Source of the DNA: Salinarimonas rosea DSM 21201
GTDB lineage: Bacteria > Pseudomonadota > Alphaproteobacteria > Rhizobiales > Beijerinckiaceae
NCBI RefSeq assembly: GCF_000429045.1
Contig: NZ_AUBC01000025.1
Location: forward strand, 1-64,000
DNA length: 64,000 bases
Direction: 5' to 3'
Positions 50,690-60,824 of the stretch are shown here, in pieces (within the stretch, counting starts at the first letter, position 1; every line of letters begins with the position of its first letter). The translations under genes and the position numbers were made by a program. The notes beneath the pieces were generated by a model, which worked only from the letters and a program-made list of their open reading frames with translations, ran no database searches and was not told where the DNA came from.

Positions 50690-52120
50690 TCACGGGTCGA
50701 GCCGCCCCGCCGGCGGGTCGGCCTGCGGGCGCATGGCGGGGGAGACCGCCATGGGAACGCGCCGGCCGCTCCCCGGCGCCGCGGCGAGCGCGCCGTCCTC
50801 GACGACGACCTCGCCCCGGCGCAGCACGGTGACCGGCCAGCCCGTCACGGTGCGGCCGGCGAAGGGGTTGTAGCCGGTGCCGTCGTGGAGGTCGTCCGTC
50901 CCGAACGTGCGCGTCGCCGTCGGGTCCCAGATCGCCACGTCGGCATCGCAGCCGGGCAGGAGCCGGCCCTTGCCGGCGAGCCCGAAGATGTCCGCCGGCG
51001 CCGTCGCGGTCAGCGCGACGAAGCCGTCGAGCCCGAGCCTCCCCTTCGTCACCATGGCGTCGAACAGGAGCGGCAGGCGCGTCTCGAGCCCGGGCATGCC
51101 GTTCGCCATGCGGGTGAAGGGCGCGTCGCGGCCGTGGGCGTACTTGCCGGTCTCGTCGAGGCGATAGGGCGCGTGGTCGGAGGAGACGAGGTCGAGGTCG
51201 CCGCGCGCGAGGCCGGCCCACAGCGCCTCCTGGTCCGCCGTCCCGCGCTGGGGCGGCGAGCACATCAGCCCTGCGGGCTCGACGGCCGCGCTCGCGAAGT
51301 CGGCGGCCGTCATGAACAGGTAGTGCGGGCAGGTCTCCGCCACGATCGGCGCGCCGCGCCCGCGCGCCTCGCGCACCACGCCGACGCCCTCGGCGCAGGA
51401 GACGTGGAACAGCATCACCGGCTGGCCGGTGAACTCGGCGAAGCGGCACATGCGCGAGAGCGCCTCGATCTCGGCCGCGCGCGGGTGCGAGATCGGGTGA
51501 TGATGCGGCGCGATGCGGCCGCTCTCGACGAGGCGGCGCACCATCCAGCGGATCAGCCCGTCGTTCTCGGCGTGGACGCAGACGATGCCGCCGTGCGCCC
51601 GCGCGGTCCAGAGCACGTCGAGGATCTCGGCGTCGCCGACGCGCACCTTGTCGTAGACGGTGAAGAGCTTTATCGAGCGGTGGCCGGCCGCCATCAGCGC
51701 CGGCAGGTCGGCCGTCAGGTTCTCGCCGGAGACGTCCGAGACGATGATGTGGAAGGCGTGGTCGGTCATGGCGCCGCGCGCGGCCAGCGCCTCGTAGTCG
51801 GCGACCACCGTCGAGAGCCGCATGCCCGGGTGCTGGGCGGCGAAGGAGACGGTCGTCGTGGTGCCGCCCATCAGGGCCGAGCGCGTCGCGGTCTCGAACG
51901 TGTCGGCGTTCATCAGGCCGGCGCCGGACAGCTGCTCGATGTGGCAGTGCGAATCGACGCCGCCGGGCAGCACGAGCTTGCCCGCGGCGTCGATCTCGCG
52001 CCGCGCCGGGCCGAGCCCCGCGCCGAGCGCGGCGACCTTGCCGTCGCGGATCGCGAGATCGGCGTCGACGCTGCCCCCGCCGGTGGCGACGCGGCCCCCC
52101 CTGATCACGACGTCGTGCAT
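50690..52120 (-). CDS. hydA: Dihydropyrimidinase / D-hydantoinase
   Basis: Binuclear zinc cyclic-amide hydrolase of 476 residues. All metal ligands are in place at the standard positions: H58 and H60 (GVDSHCHIEQ), carboxylated K151 (HRSIKLFTVYD), H183 (CVHAEND), H239 (LFHVSCAEG) and D315 (VSSDHAPY). It opens dihydrouracil, dihydrothymine or 5-substituted hydantoins to N-carbamoyl amino acids. No beta-ureidopropionase or dihydropyrimidine dehydrogenase gene is adjacent, so the physiological ring may not be uracil. It is divergent from gntR with a shared operator-promoter. Confidence 0.94.
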   Translation of the reverse strand: MHDVVIRGGRVATGGGSVDADLAIRDGKVAALGAGLGPARREIDAAGKLVLPGGVDSHCHIEQLSGAGLMNADTFETATRSALMGGTTTTVSFAAQHPGMRLSTVVADYEALAARGAMTDHAFHIIVSDVSGENLTADLPALMAAGHRSIKLFTVYDKVRVGDAEILDVLWTARAHGGIVCVHAENDGLIRWMVRRLVESGRIAPHHHPISHPRAAEIEALSRMCRFAEFTGQPVMLFHVSCAEGVGVVREARGRGAPIVAETCPHYLFMTAADFASAAVEPAGLMCSPPQRGTADQEALWAGLARGDLDLVSSDHAPYRLDETGKYAHGRDAPFTRMANGMPGLETRLPLLFDAMVTKGRLGLDGFVALTATAPADIFGLAGKGRLLPGCDADVAIWDPTATRTFGTDDLHDGTGYNPFAGRTVTGWPVTVLRRGEVVVEDGALAAAPGSGRRVPMAVSPAMRPQADPPAGRLDP

Positions 52121-52163
52121 CCCGCGCTCCCCTCGCATCCCGTGGCCTCGTATTGCTTGCATC

Positions 52164-52192
52164 AGGATACGGCGTGTATACACTGATGACAA
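52164..52192 (-). promoter_or_regulatory. hydA promoter with embedded GntR-type operator
   Basis: On the minus strand TTGTCA (52192-52187) and TATCCT (52169-52164) are 17 bp apart. The spacer holds the perfect 10-base palindrome GTGTATACAC (52174-52183), flanked by outer inverted arms CATCAG/CTGATG. A repressor bound here would block both hydA and the divergent gntR. The core GTGTATAC recurs at 52971. Confidence 0.6.
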
Positions 52193-52247
52193 GCGGGCGC
52201 GATCCACGACGCCCGCGGCGTGCGGAACGCGCGGGGAGGCCGGCGTC

Positions 52248-52913
52248 ATGCGCCACGATCGGACGACCGCGGAGGCGAGCCCCAAGCTCGGCGACGCGAC
52301 ACACGAGCGCCTGCGCGCGATGATCCTGTCGGGCGAGCTGCCGGCCGGGATGCGCCTGCAGGAGAAGCCGCTCGCCGAGCGCCTCGGCGTCTCGCGCACG
52401 CCGGTGCGCGAGGCGATCGCGCGGCTCTCGAGCGAGGGGCTGGTGTCGCGGGTCGCCGGCAACGCGCCGACGGTGAGCACGGTCTCCGTCACGGAGATCA
52501 TGGAGATCCTCCACGTGCGCCGCCTGCTCGAATGCGAGGCGGCGCGCCAGGCGGCGACCGTGGTGATCTCGCCCGAGCCGTTCCTGGAGATGCGCGCCCG
52601 CGTCGAGCGCTTCCTCGGCCCGACGCGGCCGGACCCCGCCACGCACATGCGCCTCGACGAGGACCTGCACGGCGGCATCGCCCGCGCGTCGGGCTCGGCG
52701 CTGCTGCACGACATGATCCTCGGGCTCAAGCTCAAGACCCGGATGTACGACAAGGGCTCGATCCCCGAGCGCTTCGAGCCCGGCTGCCACGAGCACATCG
52801 CCATCCTCGACGCCATCATCGCCCGCGACCCCGAGCGCGCCGAGGCCGCGATGCGCACGCATCTGGAGAACGTGCGCGCCGGCATCCTCGTGCATCTGTC
52901 GCGTCTGTTCTGA
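52248..52913 (+). CDS. GntR/FCD family transcriptional regulator
   Basis: A 221-residue regulator from ATG 52248. The winged helix (about 16-78) contains LAERLGVSRTPVREAIARLS, the classic GntR recognition helix. The C-terminal all-helical FCD domain includes RRLLECEAARQAA and the likely metal or acid ligand residues D, H and H in DEDLHGGIA and HEHIAILDAI. Divergent from hydA and 101 bp before the VOC-ABC operon, it most likely represses both in the absence of an organic-acid type inducer. Confidence 0.93.
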   Translation: MRHDRTTAEASPKLGDATHERLRAMILSGELPAGMRLQEKPLAERLGVSRTPVREAIARLSSEGLVSRVAGNAPTVSTVSVTEIMEILHVRRLLECEAARQAATVVISPEPFLEMRARVERFLGPTRPDPATHMRLDEDLHGGIARASGSALLHDMILGLKLKTRMYDKGSIPERFEPGCHEHIAILDAIIARDPERAEAAMRTHLENVRAGILVHLSRLF

Positions 52914-52953
52914 GGCCTGCCCGAAAAAGCGCCACGCTGCCCGGAGCAGGTCG

Positions 52954-52981
52954 TTGACAGCGCACACACCGTGTATACCAT
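52954..52981 (+). promoter_or_regulatory. Promoter and GntR-type operator of the VOC-ABC operon
   Basis: A consensus TTGACA at 52954-52959 is followed after 16 bp by TACCAT (52976-52981). The motif GTGTATACC (52971-52979) overlaps the -10 and matches the core of the palindrome in front of hydA. It lies 33 bp before the VOC gene start. Confidence 0.55.
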
Positions 52982-53014
52982 CTCCATACGTAAGCCATCC
53001 GGAGAGCGCGACGC

Positions 53015-53434
53015 ATGACAGAAGAAGCGGCCAGGCACGCGCCGGACGGGACGCCCGCGCGCCCGCAGGCCCCCGTCGAGCTGGCGATCACGTTCCTCTA
53101 TTATCGCGACCTGCCCCGGGCGATCGCCTTCTACGAGGGGGTGATGGGCTTCGGGCTCGCCATCGACCAGGGCTGGTCGAAGATCTACCGCATCGCGGAT
53201 CGCGCCCATGTCGGCCTCGTCGACGAGACCCGCGGCATGCATCGCGCCGCCGACACGAAGCCCGTGCAGCTGTGCATCCGCGTGCCCGACGTCGACGCCT
53301 GGCACGCCTGGGCCGCGGCCAACGGCGTCGCGAACCTCACCGAGCCGCGGGATTCCGCGTCTCTCGGGATCCGCGCCTTCGTCTTCGACGACCCGGAAGG
53401 CTACCAGATCGAGGTGCAGAGCGCGCTCGCCTGA
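53015..53434 (+). CDS. VOC family (glyoxalase-like) protein
   Basis: A 139-residue single VOC module pair. It contains AITFLYYRDLPRAIAFYEGV, then MGFGLAIDQGWSKIYRI in the first half and FVFDDPEGYQIEVQSALA at the end, with the usual DPEG turn and terminal metal-ligand Glu. VOC members include dioxygenases, isomerases, lyases and binding proteins, so chemistry is open. As first gene of the ABC operon it may process the imported compound. GGAGAG lies before its ATG. Confidence 0.85.
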   Translation: MTEEAARHAPDGTPARPQAPVELAITFLYYRDLPRAIAFYEGVMGFGLAIDQGWSKIYRIADRAHVGLVDETRGMHRAADTKPVQLCIRVPDVDAWHAWAAANGVANLTEPRDSASLGIRAFVFDDPEGYQIEVQSALA

Positions 53435-53531
53435 GCGCGCAGCCGTCCCGCTCCCGCACGGAGCGCCCCCGGTTTCCACACGAAGAGGGCGGGAAACGCC
53501 CCTCGGCCAGACCCAGAGAGGACCCACGACC

Positions 53532-55097
<1,566 letters not shown>

Positions 55098-55170
55098 TCG
55101 TCCCGATCGTCACCGCGCGGCGCCGGGGCAGCCCGGCGCCGCGTCTCGTTCCAGGCGCCGAGGAACCGCG

Positions 55171-56136
55171 ATGCTGGCCTATGCGATCAAGCGGCTCGTC
55201 CAGATGGCGATCGTCCTCTGGGCGGTGTCCGTCATCGTCTTCCTGATGATGAGCTTCACCGGCGATCCCGTCTTCATGGTGATCCCGATCGATTCGACCG
55301 ACGCCGAGATCGAGCAGGCGCGGCGCATCCTCGGCCTCGACCGGTCGATGCCGGAGCAGTACTGGCTCTTCCTGCAGAACCTCGTGCAGGGCGATTTCGG
55401 CCGCTCCTACGTCTTCCGCCAGCCGGCGATGGACCTCATCCTCGAGCGGCTGCCGGCGACGCTGGAGATCGTCGTCGTCGCCATGCTGATCGCCGCCGTC
55501 GTCGCGATCCCGCTCGGCGTCTATGCCGGCGCGAACCCGGGCAAGCCGCTGAGCCGGCTCATCATGTCGGGCTCGCTGGTGGGCATCTCGCTGCCGGGCT
55601 TCTGGGTCGGTATGATGCTGATCTTCCTGTTCGCGGTGGAGTGGCGGCTCCTGCCCTCGTCCGGGCGCGGGGACACGGTGGAGGTGCTCGGCATCGAGAC
55701 CTCGCTGCTGACCTGGGACGGCTGGACGCACGTCGTCCTGCCCTCGGTGACGCTCTCGCTCGGCACGCTCGCCATCATCCTGCGCATCACCCGCGCGGGC
55801 ATGATGGAGGTGATGCGCCAGGACTACATCAAGTTCGCCCGCGCCAAGGGCGCCTCGCGCAAGGACGTGCTCTACGGCCACGGCCTGCGCAACGCGCTGA
55901 TCCCGGTGGTGACCATCTTCGGCCTGCAGATCGGCGACCTCATCGCCTTCGCCACGATCACCGAGACGATCTTCGCCTGGCCCGGCATGGGCAAGCTGCT
56001 GGTCGACTCGATCTACCGCGCCGACCGGCCGGTGATCGTCGTCTACCTGATGCTGGTGGCGCTGATCTTCGTCGTCATCAACCTCGTCGTCGACCTCGTC
56101 TACACGGCGATCGACCCGCGCATCACCGTGAAGTGA
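55171..56136 (+). CDS. Peptide-type ABC transporter permease (DppB-like)
   Basis: A 321-residue inner-membrane protein. It starts MLAYAIKRLVQMAIVLWAVS, and the long periplasmic loop contains RRILGLDRSMPEQYWLFLQN. The ATPase-docking segment is RQDYIKFARAKGASRKDVLY, and the last helix region runs YLMLVALIFVVINLVVDLVY. It pairs with the DppC-like permease 10 bp downstream. Confidence 0.95.
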   Translation: MLAYAIKRLVQMAIVLWAVSVIVFLMMSFTGDPVFMVIPIDSTDAEIEQARRILGLDRSMPEQYWLFLQNLVQGDFGRSYVFRQPAMDLILERLPATLEIVVVAMLIAAVVAIPLGVYAGANPGKPLSRLIMSGSLVGISLPGFWVGMMLIFLFAVEWRLLPSSGRGDTVEVLGIETSLLTWDGWTHVVLPSVTLSLGTLAIILRITRAGMMEVMRQDYIKFARAKGASRKDVLYGHGLRNALIPVVTIFGLQIGDLIAFATITETIFAWPGMGKLLVDSIYRADRPVIVVYLMLVALIFVVINLVVDLVYTAIDPRITVK

Positions 56137-56146
56137 GGAGACGACG

Positions 56147-57019
56147 ATGGGCCAGATCCTCGCCTCGCAGTTCGTCTACAATTGGCGCCGCAACGTCTCG
56201 GCGATCGCCGGCAGCGCGATCATCCTCGCCTGCGTGCTGATCGTGCTGTTCGGCCCCCTCGTCGCGCCGCAGAACCCCTACGACCTCACGCAGCTCAACC
56301 TGCTCGACAGCTACAAGCCGCCGGCCTGGATCGAGGGCGGGGACCCGCGCTTCCTGCTGGGAACGGACGGGCAGGGCCGCGACGTGCTCTCCTCGATCCT
56401 CTACGGCACCCGCGTCTCGGCGCTGATCGGCATCGCCGCGATGCTGATGGCCTGCACCATCGGCACCGTGCTGGGGCTGCTGGCCGGCTTCTACGGCGGG
56501 CGGCTCGACGCCTTCATCATGCGCGTCGCCGACGTCCAGCTGTCGTTTCCCTCCATGCTGATCGCGCTCTTCCTGATGAGCGCCTTCGGCACGGGCATCG
56601 ACAAGGTGCTGATCGCGCTCACGCTGGTGGGCTGGGTGGTCTACGCCCGCACCGTGCGCGGCTCGACGCTCGGCGAGATCCAGAAGGAATACGTGCAGGC
56701 GGCGCGCGTCGCGGGGCTTCGCGACGCCAAGATCATCCGCCGCCACGTGCTGCCCAACGTGCTCACTCCGCTCATCGTCATCGCGACGGTGCAGGTGGGC
56801 ACCTTCATCCTGATCGAGGCCTCGCTCTCCTTCCTGGGCGTCGGCGTCCCGATCACGCAGCCCTCGCTGGGGCTCTTGATCAAGAACGGCTTCGACGTCC
56901 TGTTCTCGGGCCTGTGGTGGACCTCCGTGTTTCCCGGCCTGATGATCATGGCGATGGTCTTCGGCATCAACCTGTTCGGCGACTTCCTGCGGGACGAGCT
57001 GAACCCCCGCCTGAAATGA
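56147..57019 (+). CDS. Peptide-type ABC transporter permease (DppC-like)
   Basis: A 290-residue permease. After a first helix (VSAIAGSAIILACVLIVLFG) comes the conserved FLLGTDGQGRDVLSSILYGT, then VSALIGIAAMLMACTIG. The docking loop reads EIQKEYVQAARVAGLRDAK, and the end is FGDFLRDELNPRLK as in DppC. Its stop overlaps the next ATPase start (ATGA). Confidence 0.95.
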   Translation: MGQILASQFVYNWRRNVSAIAGSAIILACVLIVLFGPLVAPQNPYDLTQLNLLDSYKPPAWIEGGDPRFLLGTDGQGRDVLSSILYGTRVSALIGIAAMLMACTIGTVLGLLAGFYGGRLDAFIMRVADVQLSFPSMLIALFLMSAFGTGIDKVLIALTLVGWVVYARTVRGSTLGEIQKEYVQAARVAGLRDAKIIRRHVLPNVLTPLIVIATVQVGTFILIEASLSFLGVGVPITQPSLGLLIKNGFDVLFSGLWWTSVFPGLMIMAMVFGINLFGDFLRDELNPRLK

Positions 57020-58044
57020 GCCGCGAGATGGATCATCAGACGGCGCCCGCGCCGCTCCTCGACGTTCGTGACCTGCGCACGTGGTTCCACACCTTCTCCG
57101 GCACGGTGAAGGCGGTCGACGGCGTGAGCTTCACGCTCGCGCCCGGCGAGGTGATGGGCCTCGTCGGCGAATCGGGCGGCGGCAAGTCCGTCGTCGGCTT
57201 CTCGCTGCTCGGGCTGATCGACCCGCCCGGCCGGATCGAGGGCGGCGAGATCCTGCTCGACGGCGAGGACATCGCCCGCGCCTCCGAGGAGCGGCTGCGC
57301 CGCATCCGCGGGAGGGAGATCGCGATGATCTTCCAGGACCCGATGACCTCGCTCAACCCGGTCCAGACGGTGGGCGCGCAGATGGACGAGATGCTGCGCC
57401 TCCACACCGATCTCGACGAGGCGGCCCGCAAGGCGCGCTGCATCGCCATGCTCGAGAGCGTCGGCATCTCGCGCGCCGCCGAGCGGCTGAAGGCGTATCC
57501 GCACCAGTTCTCCGGCGGCATGCGCCAGCGTGTGGTCATCGCCATCGCGCTGCTCGCCGCGCCGCGGCTGATCGTGGCGGACGAGCCGACGACGGCGCTC
57601 GACGTGACGATCCAGTCGCAGATCCTCAGGCTCATGCGCCGGCGCATCGCGCAGACCGGGGCGGCGATGATCCTCGTCACGCACGATCTCGCCGTCGTCT
57701 CCGAGATGGTCGACAAGATCGTCGTCCTCTATTGCGGCAAGGTGGTCGAGACCGGCCCGGCGCGGGAGGTGATCGCCGACCCCTCGCACCCCTACACCCG
57801 CGGCCTCGTCGACTCGATCCCCAACCCGCGGGACCGCAAGCCGCGGCTCGCGCAGATCCCCGGCGCGGTGCCCGACATCCGCAATCTCCCCTCCGGCTGC
57901 AGCTTCCGCCCGCGCTGCCCGCGCGCGCAGGCGAAGTGCGCCGAGGTGGCGCCGGCGCTCGCCCCGACCCGCGGTACGCTCTCGGCCGCCTGCCATTTCC
58001 CCATCGTCGAGGAGATCGCCATGACCGGTGGAGAGCGCGCATGA
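57016..58044 (+). CDS. Peptide-type ABC transporter ATP-binding protein (DppD-like)
   Basis: A 342-residue ATPase. Walker A GESGGGKSVVGFSLLG, Q-loop MIFQDPMTSLNPV, signature FSGGMRQRVVIAIAL and Walker B LIVADEPTTALDVT are all intact. The C-terminal oligopeptide-type domain carries the cysteine-rich CSFRPRCPRAQAKC, the Fe-S or zinc-like motif common in DppD/OppD. Overlaps DppF-like gene by 4 bp. Confidence 0.95.
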   Translation: MSREMDHQTAPAPLLDVRDLRTWFHTFSGTVKAVDGVSFTLAPGEVMGLVGESGGGKSVVGFSLLGLIDPPGRIEGGEILLDGEDIARASEERLRRIRGREIAMIFQDPMTSLNPVQTVGAQMDEMLRLHTDLDEAARKARCIAMLESVGISRAAERLKAYPHQFSGGMRQRVVIAIALLAAPRLIVADEPTTALDVTIQSQILRLMRRRIAQTGAAMILVTHDLAVVSEMVDKIVVLYCGKVVETGPAREVIADPSHPYTRGLVDSIPNPRDRKPRLAQIPGAVPDIRNLPSGCSFRPRCPRAQAKCAEVAPALAPTRGTLSAACHFPIVEEIAMTGGERA

Positions 58045-59117
58045 CGGCGTCTGCAATGGCGGCGTCCGCCACGACGGCCGCTCCCGCCGCCCCCATGCTC
58101 GAGGTCGAGAATCTCGAGCAGCGCTTTCCCCTGCGCTCGGGGATCATCGACCGGCTCACTTTCGAGGGCGGCCGCCCGCGCCTCGTCGACAGCGTCGTGC
58201 ACGCGGTGAACGGCGTGAGCTTCTCCATCGCCAAGGGGGAGGTCCTGGCGCTCGTCGGCGAATCCGGCTGCGGCAAGTCCACCGTGGCGAAGTCGATCGC
58301 GCGCATCTACACGCCGAGCGGCGGGCGCATTCGCATCGACGGCGAGGATGTCGGCGCCTACGGGCATCGCGCGATGCTGCCGGTGCGCGCGAAGATGCAG
58401 ATGATCTTCCAGGACCCCTTCGCCTCCCTCAACCCCCGCCAGAAGGTCCGCGACATCGTCGCCGAGCCGCTGCTCGAGCAGCTCGAGCGACGGGGCGAGG
58501 CCAGGGCGAAGGCCAAGGCGCGCGAGGCGGCGGTCGCGCTGCTCGAGCGCGTCGGCCTCAACGCCGAGCATGCCGGGCGCTACCCGCACCAGTTCTCCGG
58601 CGGCCAGCGCCAGCGCATCGGCATCGCCCGGGCGCTCTCGGTCAATCCGGGGCTGATCATCGCCGACGAGCCGGTCTCGGCGCTCGACGTCTCGATCCAG
58701 GCGCAGATCCTCAACCTGATGATGGACCTGCGCGACGAGTTCGGCCTCGCCTACCTGTTCATCAGCCACGACCTCTCGGTGGTGAACCACATCGCCGATC
58801 GCATCGGCGTCATGTATCTCGGCTTCCTGGTCGAGACCGCCCCGCGCGACCGGCTGTTCTCGGCCCCGCGCCATCCCTACACCCGCGCGCTGCTCTCGGC
58901 GGCGCCGACCATCGACCCGGCGGACCGGGCGGTGGAGATCGAGCTCGAGGGCGAGGTGCCGAGCGCGCTCGCCCTGCCGTCGGGCTGCTGCTTCCGCACG
59001 CGCTGCCCCTTCGCCTACGACCGCTGCGCCGCAGAGCGCCCGACGCTCCAGGACGTCGGCGGCGGCCAGAGCGTCGCCTGCCACCTGATCGACGAGCCGG
59101 AAAGGGACCGCCCGTGA
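58041..59117 (+). CDS. Peptide-type ABC transporter ATP-binding protein (DppF-like)
   Basis: A 358-residue ATPase. It has Walker A GESGCGKSTVAKSIAR, Q-loop MIFQDPFASLNPRQ, signature FSGGQRQRIGIARAL, Walker B LIIADEPVSALDVS, and a C-terminal CCFRTRCPFAYDRC cluster. The region before Walker A is expanded (SGIIDRLTFEGGRPRLVDSV), a feature of a DppF subgroup. Its TGA overlaps the GTG of the next gene, continuing the translationally coupled chain. Confidence 0.95.
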   Translation: MTASAMAASATTAAPAAPMLEVENLEQRFPLRSGIIDRLTFEGGRPRLVDSVVHAVNGVSFSIAKGEVLALVGESGCGKSTVAKSIARIYTPSGGRIRIDGEDVGAYGHRAMLPVRAKMQMIFQDPFASLNPRQKVRDIVAEPLLEQLERRGEARAKAKAREAAVALLERVGLNAEHAGRYPHQFSGGQRQRIGIARALSVNPGLIIADEPVSALDVSIQAQILNLMMDLRDEFGLAYLFISHDLSVVNHIADRIGVMYLGFLVETAPRDRLFSAPRHPYTRALLSAAPTIDPADRAVEIELEGEVPSALALPSGCCFRTRCPFAYDRCAAERPTLQDVGGGQSVACHLIDEPERDRP

Positions 59118-60571
59118 ACCAGGACGTGACGAACGAGGAGGTCGTCGTCGCGCAGGCCCGCCTGCCGCTCGCCGACCCGCACGACTGCACCGACGCCGCC
59201 GACGAGCTCTCCCTCTACGAGGCGCTCTACGACACGCTGGTGCGGCGCGACGGCAAGGGCTATGCACCGCGCCTCGCCGCCTCGTGGGCGGTCTCGGAGG
59301 ACGCCCGCACCTGGATCTTCCGCCTGCGGGACGGCGTCGCTTTCCACGACGGCACGCCCTGCGACGCGGACGCCGTGCGGCTGTCGCTCCTGCGCATGGC
59401 GCGGGAGGACAAGGGCTACACGCTGGGCGCGCCGGCGGTCTGGCGGCAATATCTCGGGGACGCCGTCGTCGAGGCGCCCGACGCCGGGACGCTCGTGATC
59501 CGCCTCGGCGCGCCGATGGCGGACCTGCTCGACGTGCTCGTCCAGGGCTATGTCGTCGCGCCCTCGGCGCTGCCCGCCTACGATGCCGGCGACACGCGCC
59601 GGCCCTGCGGCACCGGGCCCTATCGCCTCGTCGACGCCTCGGACGATCACGCTTCGATGGCGCGCGTGCCGGGTCACTTCGCCGGCGAGCCGGCGAACGC
59701 GCGCATTCGCTTCGTGCGCGAGCCCGACCGGGCACGGCGGCTCGCCATGGTGCGCTCGGGCGCGGCGCAGGTCGCGACCAATCTCGACGTCGCCGCGAGC
59801 GCCGACCTGCCGGCGCACGGCGCGACGCAGGTGGTCTCGCTGGCTCCCGTCGCCATCATCTACCTGCTGAACGCCGCCCGCGGCCCGCTGGCCGACGCCC
59901 GCGTGCGGCGCGCGCTCGCGCTCGCGCTGGACCGCGAGGCGCTCATCGCCGAGGTCGTGCCCGGCGCCGCGCGCCCGCTGCACGGCTTCGTCGGCCCGCT
60001 GCATTTCGGCGCCGGCAGCGCGCCCGCCCGCGAGCGCGATCCGGAGACGGCGCGCGCGCTCCTCCGCGAGGCGGGCTTCGGAGACGGCCTGACCCTCGGC
60101 CTCGACTGCCCGACGCGGCTTCCCGACGAGGCGCAGCCGCTGACGGCGGCGCTCGGCCGCCGGCTCGCGGCGATCGGGGTGACGCTCGACGTCCACCTGC
60201 ACGAGGACCGCGAAGCCTACGCCCACATGGTCCGGCGCAAGGAGATCCGCGACCTGTGCGTCTTCGACTCGAGCCCGATGTCGACCTATCGCGTCCTGGT
60301 CGAGAAGCTCGACGCCCGCGTGCGCGGCTCCTGGTGGCAAGGCTACCGCAACGAGGCGGTCGAGGCGCTGATCGATCGCGGGCGGATCACCACCGACGAC
60401 GACGCGAGGTCTGCGCTGTACGCGCAGGCCTATGCCCTCTTGCAGGACGACCCCGCCTGGCTGTGCCTCTACAATCCACTCAAGGCGACCGGGATTTCGG
60501 GGCACCACCCCGATTTCGCGCTGCCCGTCGACACCGTCCTCGACGCCGCGCGCCTGCCGGCGCTGCGCTGA
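59114..60571 (+). CDS. Family-5 solute-binding protein lacking a signal peptide
   Basis: A 485-residue SBP_bac_5 protein starting at GTG 59114, with 4-bp overlap to the ATPase gene. Conserved family segments are LYEALYDTLVRRDGKGYAPR, TWIFRLRDGVAFHDGTPCDA and CGTGPYRLVDA. The N-terminus (MNQDVTNEEVVVAQARLPLA) has no hydrophobic stretch, and no other in-frame start offers one, because upstream is the ATPase gene. It should therefore be cytoplasmic unless exported otherwise. It also lacks normal SBP lengths at the N-terminal strand. It may be an intracellular ligand sensor or a decayed binding protein. Confidence 0.85.
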   Translation: MNQDVTNEEVVVAQARLPLADPHDCTDAADELSLYEALYDTLVRRDGKGYAPRLAASWAVSEDARTWIFRLRDGVAFHDGTPCDADAVRLSLLRMAREDKGYTLGAPAVWRQYLGDAVVEAPDAGTLVIRLGAPMADLLDVLVQGYVVAPSALPAYDAGDTRRPCGTGPYRLVDASDDHASMARVPGHFAGEPANARIRFVREPDRARRLAMVRSGAAQVATNLDVAASADLPAHGATQVVSLAPVAIIYLLNAARGPLADARVRRALALALDREALIAEVVPGAARPLHGFVGPLHFGAGSAPARERDPETARALLREAGFGDGLTLGLDCPTRLPDEAQPLTAALGRRLAAIGVTLDVHLHEDREAYAHMVRRKEIRDLCVFDSSPMSTYRVLVEKLDARVRGSWWQGYRNEAVEALIDRGRITTDDDARSALYAQAYALLQDDPAWLCLYNPLKATGISGHHPDFALPVDTVLDAARLPALR

Positions 60572-60601
60572 GCCTCGAGAGGACGAGCCGATAGACGGAG
60601 C

Positions 60602-60750
60602 TGTCGTCCCGGACGGCGAAGCCGATCCGGGCCCATACGCTCGCCGCGCGCCGTCTCGGCCTGGAGACGCCGTGCAACGCAGCCCCGGGGGCCGCGAAGC
60701 CGGCGTCGGCGGTTACCGGTCCCGTGTCGCGTTCGGCGCTCGGGACGACG
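60602..60750. repeat. Diverged family-A-like repeat
   Basis: The left end TGTCGTCCCGGACGGCGAAG continues into GCCGATCCGGGCCCATACG and the right end is CGGGACGACG, so the ends pair. It resembles the family-A left arm but the centre is different. It lies in the 253-bp gap between the second binding-protein gene and the amidohydrolase gene, and no gene is visible there. Confidence 0.6.
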
Positions 60751-60824
60751 GGAGGGGACACCGGCGAAGCCGACCGGTCTCCAGCGGGTCGTTCACGGGC
60801 TCGGAGCCCAGGGAGAGCGGAAAG

